From: Phocoena phocoena
Lineage: Eukaryota > Chordata > Mammalia > Artiodactyla > Phocoenidae
NCBI RefSeq assembly: GCF_963924675.1
Contig: NC_089228.1
Location: forward strand, 97,004,394 to 97,068,393
Direction of reading: 5' to 3'
Length of the DNA stretch: 64,000 nt
In this document: in pieces, positions 54,331 through 64,000 of the stretch
Layout of the letters: each line of letters begins with the position of its first letter
Numbering within the stretch: the first letter of the stretch is position 1
The notes under the pieces: model-generated
The model's database searches: none
Seen by the model: only the letters and a program-made list of their open reading frames with translations
Told to the model about the DNA's origin: nothing
Program-made: the position numbers and the translations under genes

Positions 54331-56804
54331 TGCAAACTCTATGACTTGACAGGAAGTTTTTGCATGACTCCTTTTCGAGAGTCAAATCTGTAATCAGAAG
54401 CAAGAAAGTTAGTTAGCCATAAAGAATGTGTGATGGATATAAATGCCTAAGATTTCTGAAAAGAAGTCATTTTGATTTGCCCAGATTGACATAGATGGTG
54501 ATGCCCATGGATGGGGCCTCCAGAGATGGGAGCTGGCCTTAGATTCCATTCCTAGTTACAGAAAAGTTTGGAAGCTCCTCCTTTTGGAGGGATTGTGCTA
54601 GTTTCCTGACTGAGAGCAGGTTCATCTCATGCACAACTGTTGAATTAAGCAAAGTCAGGATTGATTGATTTCCACCCTCAGCGAATCTTTCCTCATTATC
54701 ACCCAATAGCACCCAGTAACCCCAGCTCTCCCCTCCACTCTAAGTCACAACTTCTCAGGGTCTTCGTTTACATTAAAGTCGAAATGAATGATAACAATAT
54801 AAAGAATGTTTCAATCAGACAATGTGCATTTTATCAGAGATTTGAGCTTACACATGAAGACTGGAAATTGATTGTTTCTGTCATCAGACAATTTTTTAGG
54901 GAATAATTTAAAGGGCAAGATCATGTGAGTACAGAGGGCCTCTGGATTTTCCTAGCCCCTGAAAGCAATACATATACTAAGAATGTACTTTAACTGTGAT
55001 GTCAAATTCTAGGTTGCTAGAAACATAAAGAAGGAAGCACTATAAGTATGCCTGTTTTCATAGAGTTCATGAAGTTTGTCCAGGATATACACAGTAGAGG
55101 TTCTGTAAGCAAAGTAAACAGGACACACTAAGGAAACATATCTATATCCATGTCATGCTTTCTTGAAGAATTAAATTTGTCTTTCCTTCCAGTGATATAT
55201 ATGACCAAGATTATTGAATACCTCTGTAGATGCAGCTTCAGAGATATAATAAATGACTTTAAAACTCATTAATTTTAGTAACATGGGACCATCAAGCAGA
55301 CCTTTCAATCCTTTAAAGATTTAGAAGATGTGTCTAGTATCTGATAACCAGTCACTTTGGATCATGAGTATTTGGTACTATAATCACTGGGGAATGTGTG
55401 GCCAAGGCCTCAGAAAGCCCTATTTCCCTCATTTACCTCTGAGATTAAGAGCATCCAAAAGACAGGCATTGTGTTTGCTCCGGGACCATACAGTCCCTTA
55501 ATTCCCATTGGCACCATCTGGACTAATTCCATCTTAAGACCAAGTAGGTGAAGTCTTCTAATCATTGGCAGATCTCTTATCACTAAGCCAGATCTCTGTA
55601 ACTACCAGTGGCTTAATCCTCCCCTTGCAATGCCATATAAAGTGTCAGTCCTCCACTTGTTCATTAGAAGAAGGACAGAGGGCTGAAATGTAGGAAATCT
55701 GATGGATCATAAGAATGAGCTCATGGGTTAAAAATGGGGACAACTGAAATACTAAATGAATGGTGGAAAGAACTTAAATTTCTATCAATGTCTTTAGGTT
55801 ACAAAAGTAGGGCATATGAAAAAAAAAAGGAAGGGGGCTCATAGGAAGGTAAACATGAAGATGGAAGCAGAAAAAAGACATTTCAGCCGAGGAATGCTTC
55901 TAAGAGGAGGCACTGGGAGACAGCTCATTTTATTTTATTATGTAATAAAAAGGAAAAAATGGAGATTTGTTTTAAAGGATCAGGCCAAAGGAGTTTTCAG
56001 CATGTGTTATGAACTCATTCACGGAGGCACCAACATATTTTAGGGCAAAATTGTCTAAAAATAACTTGCTTCATCAGTCTGGGACATTTTTTTCCGTCTT
56101 TTGCCAAGAATCCAATTAATGTGTGTTGTTTTTTCCTTTCAGGCATTTTATGTGGCTTTTATACACCCAAGTTGATGTGAATCCTATGATATGTGAGTGT
56201 CTAAGATGCTAGGGCTCATAATGCAATAACTTGATTCCCGCTGGCACAGGACGTTTATAAAGATCAACGAACTCAGTTTAAGCTACTCTTAAAGCTCCCT
56301 TCCTCTCCATCCCAGGTTCTACCATATTTCACTTGTGCAGAGAGCTGACACTCAGACTCTCTGCCTCTATGAAGCTGGTAGTGAGTGGGCAAGTGAGGAA
56401 AGACTAGGAAATAGATGCCAGCCAGGGACGTTCAGCCTTGCTCAGAGCTTATGCGTATAACTATGTGGAAATACTTAAATCTAAAGGGTGTAGCTGGCCT
56501 ATCTTCCTGGGGCATCAGTGGATAATAAAACAATTTAATAGTACTCATGTCAAATATATTAAGGAATAGGATGCACATGAACCTTTAAGGTAAAACACAG
56601 TAGACTTCAAAGATATTTCATGATTATTTTTTTTCTGAGGGGACCACTTTAAGCTGAGCCTCCAACCTCCTGGAAGCCTCACAATATAAAGCATAACTTC
56701 AGAAAACAGCTGTGGTGGCATATTCATTTGGGGGAGTATTGCTATCAGTCTAACAAAACATTCAAGACAGATCACCATTAGCTATGGATTTTAATATTGG
56801 TACA
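54331..56804. other. Unassigned sequence
   Basis: 2.5 kb without a named repeat. Frames at 54661-54906 (81 codons) and 55816-56043 (75 codons) have no recognised domain and no gene context. Confidence 0.4.
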
Positions 56805-56960
56805 GACTTTAAAGATAATCTCGTCTAACCAATTATTTTAAAGATGAAATTGAGAACAAGGATAAAAGGTAGAAAAAGTCTTGGATGGGTTTTCCTTTCT
56901 TCTAACAGGGTCCAGGACTAAAATTTTCCATGCTCTAAGCCGTTGACCATTCTTTAAACG
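56805..56960 (-). mobile_element. MIR-like fragment, weak
   Basis: ttaaagatgaaattgagaac and ggtccaggactaaaattttcc are compatible with the reverse complement of MIR. Confidence 0.35.
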
Positions 56961-56984
56961 CAGCATTGTGTGTTGGCTTACAAC

Positions 56985-57165
56985 CTCCTTTTGCATGCAA
57001 TGCCATCTTCCTCTGGAAAAGTTTTACTCTTTCTTCAAAACCCAGCTCATAGTTATCTCCTCAGGGAGACCTCCTTCTACTCACCCAAACAGAGTTACCT
57101 GCTTTCTCTCTGTGCTCTAATAGATCTTTAAATATAATTTGGTTTTAGTACCTCTCATCTTTAAA
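56985..57165 (+). mobile_element. L2 3'-region fragment
   Basis: ttcttcaaaacccagctcatag, cctcagggagacctccttctac and tctctgtgctctaatag follow the L2 region near the 3' end. It precedes a second L2 piece from an earlier part of the element, so they are separate insertions. Confidence 0.6.
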
Positions 57166-57179
57166 AAATAAATAAAATA

Positions 57180-59130
57180 AACAATATCCCTCTTTGATCT
57201 CCCTCTCCAGTGCCATCCTACCCATTCCTCCCCTTTACAGCTAGGACTCTCCAAAGAATTGTTTCCAAACTCAGGCTTTATTTACTTCTTCACCCCCATC
57301 TCCTCCTCAATCCACTCCACCTGGCTTCTGACCTCTCACTTTACTAAATTTTTCTTGGTAAAGGCACCAATGACATCTGTGCTGCCCAGTCCCATGGCTG
57401 CCTTTCAGTTCTTATCATATTTACCCTCTCTGGAACATTCGATGTAGTCGATCACCACCTCTTTAAAACACCCTTAGTATCTGGGACACTACATTCTGCT
57501 GGTTTTCCTCCAATGACTTAGGACATTTCTCTCAACCTCCTTGGGAATTCATCCTCCTCTCCTGGATCTTTAGTGTTAGAGTTCATCAGAGCTTAGACCT
57601 CAGTACTCTGTCTCTTTCCTTTCTTTCTTGGTGACCTTGTCCACTCCCTGTCTCAAATGATATATCAACAAGCCTCAACAATATATCTACAGCCAAGGTC
57701 TTGCTGTATGAGTTCTAGCTAATAAATCCAACTGTATATATTGCTAGCATAGTCATGATTATAAGTGATAAAATCCCACCCAAAACTAGCTTAAGATAAA
57801 AAACAGACAAACATACAAAAAAAGGGGGGGGAAGAGAGACAGAGAAACAGAAAGAGTCAGAGAGAGAGTGCAAGATTAATAGACACATACTGACTCTTAA
57901 TTCATGTAACCGAACCAGGGGCAGAAGCAAGAGGACTCTGTTATTCTCAGGATCCTTTCTCTCCGACTCCTGTCTCTCTGCACATTATTTTCATTTTTCT
58001 AAGCCAATATAATCCCCATAATCATTAAGAGCTCTGAACATATATCCTCACAGCTCTGCAACCAGAGTGTAAAAATCTCTCTTCTGTCCACTCAGACTAA
58101 GAGAAGGAATTTGATTGGTCCATTGATGTTCACATGACTTCTCTATAACTCAATCCCTGTGGTCTGGGAGTCAAGATATTACAATTGCCTTAGATCGGGT
58201 CACATGCACACCTCATAATTATACTAGAGGAAGAATGCTGGGCCAGGCGGTCACACCATATGTATCCATTAGACTGTTTAAAATTTCCATTTGGATCTCT
58301 CACAGGTATCTCAAGGTGATAGTATCCAAAACCTAACTAGGTTAGGAACCTAATGTTCCTCCAAAGCACGTGATTCTCCTCCAGTATTTTCAATCTCAGA
58401 AAACGACACCAACATTTATGGGATTGACAAGAGTTATGCTTGACAACCTCTCTCTTTCACTGTCACCACCATGCACCCACAATCCAATGATCATGTTGTA
58501 TTGATCTTACAACCAAGATATACTTTGGATCCATCCACTTCTTTCTGTCTCCAATATCACCCTCCTAGTTCAAGTCAATGTCACCTCATACCTAGATTAC
58601 TGCAATAGCCTCCTAATTGGTCTCCTACTGTCCATTCTTGATCTCTTCCCATTCTTTATCTTCAAAGCAGAATGATTTTCTAAAAATTAAAACCCATCAT
58701 ATGTTGCTCTTAAAATCTTAGAAAAGCTTCTCACTGCTCTCAAGATAAGCACTGAACCCTTAACTTGCCCTCACATCTGGGGATCTCGCCTTAACACCGT
58801 GGGGATCCAATCTCTGCTTTTCTTCCTAACCTTGCTCTTTCCACTCTCTCCTTTCCTCCACTCAAAATGTTTCAACCATATTAATCTTTCAGTTTTTCAG
58901 AAGTAATCTGAGCTTTATTGAGTTATAGGGCTTTCTCATGAGCCGGGTAAACATATCATGTTTTACGCTCTCTAGACCCTACACTTCTTCACATTACTTA
59001 TCATAACTCCAATACTCATTTGTGCAATTTTTTAACTGTAAGGTTCATAAGGGCAAGGACAGCATCTGTCTTGTTTGACATATTATGTAACACTTAGAGA
59101 TATTCAAGCAATATTTATTGAATGAATGGT
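57180..59130 (+). mobile_element. L2 LINE, long relic, interrupted once
   Basis: ORF2 and 3' words occur in order: ccaccctctttgatctcc-like text, gtctggaacattcgatgtag, then after an insertion at 57715-58255 ttggatctctcacaggtatc, cctagattactgcaatagcctcctaattggtctcc, tcaaagcagaatgattttc, cccatcatatgttgctctt and the 3' end gtaaggttcataagggcaagg. Reverse-transcriptase frames are broken. Confidence 0.78.
57715..58255. mobile_element. Insertion within L2, family not named
   Basis: Starts with taataaatccaactgtatat, includes a homopurine run (aaaaaaaggggggggaagag near 57818) and cacatgacttctctataac, atcgggtcacatgcacacc, tgctgggccaggcgg. It resembles old mammalian L1 3' UTR or LTR sequence with 'gggtcacatgcccac' motifs. 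Confidence 0.4.
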
Positions 59131-59159
59131 CATCCTACCTTATTACAGTTCTTTATATA

Positions 59160-59300
59160 TCTGTCTTTTCAGCCAAAATATGAATTCATTCTTTTGTTTC
59201 ACAGATATTTATTGAGTTCCCACCTTGTGCTAAGGAGTTAAATATTGGGGACAGGGTCATGAAGAAGATAGATGGGGGTCCTTGCCTTTGGAAATTTATA
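59160..59300 (+). repeat. Ancient interspersed repeat
   Basis: tcacagatatttattgagttcc, caccttgtgctaaggag and ggggacagggtcatgaag, tccttgcctttggaa follow the family at 50.2 kb. Confidence 0.45.
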
Positions 59301-59739
59301 TATTTTTTTACTATGCAGAAAATGCATTTTTCCTTTCCATCCATATACTTCAATTCCTGGCAGATACCAGCTATGTAATGCTTGCTAAATGAATTAATTA
59401 ATGGATACTCTGAAGTTGATCATCAACTACTCCCTGTTCTTGACACTGTTCCTAATTTTGTGTGTTTAAAATGACCAAAAGACTCATGGCAGATTAAAAT
59501 GGGTCACAAGCCATGGGTTTTCTGGCTGGCAGTGAGCGGACCAAATGTAATAATCACCCCCTAGGCGAAAGTGAGATAGAAAAGTCCAAGATGGGATATT
59601 GGCACAAGGGTGGAAGGAAGGTTCTAGATACATGACATCTGGGAGCCTTGGGGCAAAAGGATGGGAGAAAAATTATAATGTCAATGGAGTAAGAAAGGAA
59701 GAGGAAGGAAAAGGACCAATGGGAGATGAAATATGCCCA
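59301..59739. other. Unassigned sequence
   Basis: No feature recognised. Confidence 0.4.
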
Positions 59740-59890
59740 TTTTTCATTGAAGTTTCTTACTTAATGTCTGTCTCCTACTCTGCATTGTGAACTCTGTGGC
59801 AACAGGAACAATGTCTGGGTTATCAGAGCATCCCCGGTGCCATTCGAAGTGACCACGCTTACTTGATGAATGAATGAATAAATGAATGCT
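59740..59890 (+). mobile_element. L2 3' end
   Basis: tactctgcattgtgaactctg, gcaacaggaacaatgtctggg and gatgaatgaatgaataaatg are the L2 3' terminus. Confidence 0.6.
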
Positions 59891-60481
59891 CAGGTAGAGT
59901 AGGCTCAGTGTCTCAGAATCACAGGTCCCGGAGCTAAGGAGGCCATTAGCTCACAGTTAGTTCCTATACCTCACATCACTCAGAGAACACACTTCCTGTG
60001 ACTGGTTCTGGAGCTCACCCTCTCCAGATAAGCAGGAAACCCTTGAGAGGAAGTTCTTACACCTACATATTCCAACCAGTCACCAGCCAAAGACATCCCC
60101 AGACCATAGTAGAGGCAAACGGATCCTTTATCCCTGAGTTGATAGCTGAAAATTCTCAGAAAAAAAAACCCTCTTTATAGTTAGAGATAAAAAACTTTTA
60201 AATGCACTTATGCCTAGAAGGCATAGATAGCATCAGTGTGAATGAGTAAATTATACTAGGTAATTTTTTCAGAAAAGAGGTGGTACTGTAGTGAGGTATA
60301 CAATATAGGAGGGCTGTAGGTACCTTAAGTGATGAGAGGATGCCTTTAGGGAGAAAAAGGAGACAAAAATTAAGGGACCTAAAGACCTCAAAGATAAACC
60401 TACGGGCAAGTTATACCCAGAGCAGGTATAATTTTATGACTTTACTGTCTCAGTGAAAGGTGATATCCCGTAACAACTAAA
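59891..60481. other. Unassigned sequence
   Basis: No feature recognised. Confidence 0.4.
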
Positions 60482-60690
60482 TATGTGATCTTAAGAATCT
60501 GGTGGCGTGGGTTTGAATCACAGCACTGTTGATTTTGGATAAGTCACGTAGAATCTCTAGGGTTCAGTTATTTTATCTGGAAATTAATATATGAATAAGA
60601 ACCATCTCCTAAGATGTTGAGAGTACTAAATGAAGGAACACTGTAAAGCACCTGGCGTGCATTATATGCTTGATAAATATTAGTTATTAC
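60482..60690 (+). mobile_element. MIR element
   Basis: gtgggtttgaatcacagcac, ttttggataagtcacgtag, tctctagggttcagttattttatctgg, tgttgagagtactaaatg and cacctggcgtgcattatatgc follow MIR in sense. Confidence 0.8.
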
Positions 60691-62089
60691 TAACACTCAT
60701 ATAAATGACTTGGCAGGAGGTGTGTTCACCATTTGGGCTCATCTCTAATACTGGAGATTCCAAGGAGAACCAGAGGAAATGAGGAGGCCCTGAGAGAACC
60801 TTCGCGAGATGTGTCCAAGCAGACCCGGGCACACAGTTGGCACTCAGTAAGTGATGACTTTCCTTCCTTCCACTTTTGTTGTCTCCCTGTTTCTGTGAAG
60901 TTGACTGTCAAGTGTGCAGTTCTCCCTGCCCTACCTTGTAGCTTCCCTGTGCCTATGAGACCTTTTCTGGTTTGGAGATGGCTGAACACAGCCCAGCAGC
61001 AACACCAAGGGAAAGTGGTCAAAATGCAGATCAGGGTTTTCTTTTTAAAGAAATGCATATTTTAAGGTAACCATCCAGATGCATGGTTCACATGAGAATC
61101 TAAATGAGCACAGCTAATGCAAAGTTATAAAACCAGATTAGTTTTTCTTCTTCAGCAAACATTCTAAGAGCTCTCGGGCTCAGGAAGGAGATGGGTGGTT
61201 GTTTCCTGGCTCCACGCAAACGCGGGAAGGAAGTGAAGTTGAGTGCCCTGTGCCACCTCCTTCCCCTTTCCCCTTCCCCATTCTACTCCCCAAGCCTTTC
61301 GCCCCCAACTCTGGGCACAGAACTGTCCATAGTTTCCCAGCCAAAATTTTCTCTCAAGAAGGATCTGAAACTCATTTACATTAAAATACAAATGAGGACT
61401 GCAACTGAGAGCATTACATCAAGGTTTTCCTTTTAAAACCCCAGCAAAGATTCACACCAACCCGAGCAAGGAGCAGAGACTTCTTTAGCAAGCTCCAGAA
61501 GCTTAATCGTTGGTATTTTCATTGTGGATTCATCCTGGAATCCTGAAATCTCACCACTTAGGTTGTAAGTTAATCAGCAGAGTTTAAAGAAAAGCAGGAA
61601 GGGTTAGAGAGAGCGATTGGTACTTACGAAATGGTAACCACCTTCATTCTTTTAGACAGAAGGAGGTGGAGATGCAGCAAATCAACCTCCCCTGAATTTA
61701 AAATCACCTGAAGCATTTATGTACTGACAACCACATGCCCTTGGATCTCTTTTTCAATAGGTCTGGGTTAAAACCTCAGAAACTGATTTTTGTAACCAAC
61801 ATTGTGGGGTTGTAGAGAGGATTAAACGAGGGAGTTAATGAGAAAGTCCTAGCTTAAGAGCGTTGAGTACTATTTGAATCTCTCATCTCGCTTCCTGTAG
61901 CCTCATTTAGAAGTGTGAGTCTGATTTCCCCAGTTCGTGCTGTCCTTAACTCTCAATTGTACACATGTCTGAAGAGCTTCTGTTCTCTGAGCTATTTTAT
62001 AAGCTGTTGACAGATTCATCTTTCTAAAGTACAGTTCTGAGCACATCCAAGGAATCCACGTTCCACCGGACCTAACAGACATACGGACA
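60691..62089. other. Unassigned sequence
   Basis: 1.4 kb. Two exactly opposed 110-codon frames cover 60726-61065 on both strands; this mirrored openness and lack of any domain argue against a gene. A pyrimidine-rich patch lies at 61255-61310. Confidence 0.4.
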
Positions 62090-62650
62090 ATACAATCTTC
62101 ACAGGGTAGCAAAAATTATCTTTTAAAAATTGGATTATTTCATTCCCACATTAAAATGAAATGCAAACTCTTTGGCGCAGCTTTCAAAGCCCTCACATGG
62201 CCTGGCCCCTGCTCATCTTCCCTACCCCATCTCACACCGCTTCCCTTTGTTCGCTAGGCTCCAGTCACTCTGACTTGATTGATCCTCCTGCCTCAGTGCT
62301 CACTCCCGCCTCAAGGCCACCACCTTGCTGTTCCTTCTGCCCAGAATGCTTTTCCCCCAGATCCTTGCAGGACTGACTGGTTCCACTGCGTGGTTACCTC
62401 TTGACTCAACAACTACTCCCACTAGAGCAGTCCCCCCAGGCTCAATCACGTGAATCCTTTTTATTTTCTTTACAGCACTTCTACAGTCTAAAATATCCTT
62501 GTTTATTTATTTGTTTGCTTACTATGAGCTCCCTAACCCCTCCAGGATGCAAGATCCCCGGTTTCCCTGTTCACAGCGTTATCACCGCTGTTGAAGTAGC
62601 GATTGACACATGGTTGACCTTCAATGAGCATTTTGCAATAGAACCATGTT
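62090..62650 (+). mobile_element. L2 LINE 3' region
   Basis: aatgaaatgcaaactctttgg, ctcacatggcctggcccctgc, cttgctgttccttctgcccag, tgcttttcccccag and tactatgagctccctaacc, then catggttgaccttcaatgagc, follow L2 in sense. The 136-codon frame at 62401-62811 falls inside L2 text. Confidence 0.8.
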
Positions 62651-62815
62651 ATGCTCTGTTCAGATCCTTCCATGGTTCTCCATACTTCTCAGAACTGAGA
62701 ACACATTCCTTGGCCTGCCAGTTAACAGTCTCCATGGTTTTGCCTAATTCTTATGCTGAACTATGTCCATGGAGTTCCCTTTTTATTATAACTCTGAACA
62801 CATTAAATTGAAATG
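62651..62815 (+). mobile_element. Second L2-like fragment
   Basis: tgttatgctctgttcagatcc, ttccatggttctccatac and gaacacattccttggcctgcc resemble the L2 region before its 3' end, repeated after the end of the preceding L2. Confidence 0.45.
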
Positions 62816-62854
62816 ATCTGCATGGGTTTCTTTCTCCTAACCTTTACCCCTCAA

Positions 62855-62985
62855 AGTGAGGTTTATGAACCTGTATTGTTGGCATCATCTGGAAATTTCT
62901 TAGAACTACAGACTCTGAAGCTTAGCATTAAATCTACTGAATCACCATCTGCATTTTAACAGGAGCCCCAGGTGAACTGTGGCCT
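62855..62985 (+). mobile_element. MER5-type hAT fragment
   Basis: ttggcatcatctggaaatttc, ttagaactacagactctgaag, aaatctactgaatcaccatctg and ttttaacaggagccccaggtg follow MER5 in sense without intact termini. Confidence 0.65.
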
Positions 62986-63029
62986 TATTACTAAAGGAAT
63001 AATCAGTCAGCCACCCAATGTGTATCAGC

Positions 63030-63610
63030 TGAACTACTCACCACTTCCAATTGGATCTCTCGAGTCGATAATGTTCAAACTGAGCTAATAATGGTCCTTC
63101 CAAAACATGATTCTCTTCCAGTGTTCTCAACCTCAGAAAATAAGAAATATTTTCCTACACTAGTTTATGAGTTATTCAAAGGCTTTATTATTCTGCTTTG
63201 GAAACGGGGGGCGGGGTGCATGGGAGTGACAGTCAGTGAAATAGGGAGCGTAGGAGAATTGGCTGGAGGTGGGCAGAGAGAATGGCTTTAATTTTCCCAC
63301 GAGAAAGCCAGGGGACAAATACCAGTAGATAGCTGGATATATGAGTTTGGAGATCAGGAGCGATACCAGTGTTCAAAAATAGATATGGGAGCCACGCAGT
63401 AGCCAGTGTTGATTCAGTGACCCTACCACATTTCCCTAATTCATTCACTCTTCAAGATGACTATCTCACATCCTATCCTTTCTCCTTAAACCTCCATCAC
63501 CTCCTCCCCAGACTTCAGTCCTGGCTGATAACCTTATTTTCTATTTCACAGGAAAAAATAGAAGGGTCAGCAGTGGTCATGTATCCACTCACACCCCCAT
63601 ACCTGTAGTC
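63030..63610 (+). mobile_element. L2 fragments, rearranged order
   Basis: 63030-63140 (ccaattggatctctcgagtc, atgttcaaactgagctaat, ttccagtgttctcaacctcag) and 63430-63610 (cttaaacctccatcacctcctccccagacttcag, ttttctatttcacaggaaaaa) resemble L2 ORF2; the second corresponds to a more 5' part of L2 than the first, so they are separate insertions or a rearrangement. Confidence 0.45.
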
Positions 63611-63629
63611 TGCCCTTCCTCTTCAGGAG

Positions 63630-64000
63630 AAGATGTTAACAGCTTTGTTAACATTTGTTAAGGAAAGCACAGGGTGTGAGATGGTGAATGATGTTCAACA
63701 AAAGACCACAAGAAACATTGAAATAGGTTCATTACTCATTGGTTCTGGAGGAAGTACTGGGCAGGCCACCAGGGACCATGAGGGGAGGTCAAGACAGGGT
63801 ACAGGCTGTGAGAGTGACAGTTCCTGGGACATGTGCCTTTATTAGGGTCATGGGGGGAGTGCCTTGGGTTTCCCAGACTAAGGCCAGATTGGTCAATTCA
63901 AACCAAAATGAGTGTGGTTTTGGTAAGCTCCATGGGGTCTTATCTAAGGGGCGCACAAAGGGAAGGCCCTGGGAGACAGGGGAGCCTGTTTGATCACAAG
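63630..64000. other. Unassigned, retroelement-like end of window
   Basis: GC-richer text with few stops (two frames of 70 and 84 codons). Runs such as ccaccagggaccatgagggg and ttattagggtcatggggg suggest an LTR or other retroelement cut by the window end, but no family could be named. Confidence 0.25.

Noticed and set aside
60726..61065. Two opposed 110-codon frames on plus and minus strands
   Set aside because: Fully mirrored openness is typical of chance in a stop-poor stretch. Neither translation shows a domain, signal peptide or composition bias of real proteins.
62401..62811. 136-codon frame
   Set aside because: It lies wholly within L2-derived sequence and is not the L2 coding frame over most of its length.
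1..64000. Ruminant origin (cow, sheep)
   Set aside because: No BovB or Bov-tA element was seen in 64 kb, whereas CHR-type SINEs in the cetacean-style short GC-rich form are frequent.

Overview
This is mammalian nuclear DNA, most probably from a whale or dolphin. The main evidence is nine copies of the tRNA-Glu-derived CHR-type SINE. Several are the GC-rich short form whose copies end in an A tail and sit between direct repeats. There is no BovB or Bov-tA, which would be expected many times in 64 kb of a ruminant, and no pig PRE-1, primate Alu or rodent B1/B2. The species was not determined, and repeat family names are given from memory of consensus sequences, not from a search.

No cellular gene could be supported. 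The many short open frames are chance frames, frames inside repeats, or remnants of L1 and L2 reverse-transcriptase genes. No exon with plausible coding content and splice sites, no CpG-island promoter, no structural RNA gene and no CRISPR array was recognised. The window reads as intergenic or deep intronic DNA.

Layout. Bases 1-5.4 kb: an old SINE, an L1 relic, a pair of inverted ~340-bp arms (1354-1705 and 2419-2754) of which the right one interrupts an MLT1 LTR, a MER20 element with a G-quadruplex motif, two CTCF-like motifs near 3.2 kb and a hAT element split by an L1 piece. 5.4-20.8 kb: an MLT1 LTR with a nested MER1-like hAT element, MIR and L3/CR1 relics, two long L2 relics, a minus-strand L1 3' end and SINEs near 18.0, 18.9 and 20.1 kb. 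20.8-33.6 kb: MER5, L3, L1 3' ends, MIRs, a (GT)n tract and two short SINEs with intact target duplications; 30-31.9 kb is AT-rich and repeat-poor. 33.6-39.1 kb: the densest repeat cluster, with nested L1s, an inverted pair of long SINEs, and one L2 interrupted twice by MaLR LTRs. 39-52 kb: (CA)n, MIR, two minus-strand MaLR LTRs, a SINE, opposed GT and AC tracts, a strong G-quadruplex motif and a hAT element. 52-64 kb: L1 and L2 relics, MER5 and an unassigned retroelement-like end.

Most features are independent insertions of different ages. The nesting lets several be ordered in time: L2 is older than MaLR LTRs, which are older than hAT MER elements, which are older than CHR SINEs. The strongest unexplained structure is the inverted pair at 1.35-2.75 kb.
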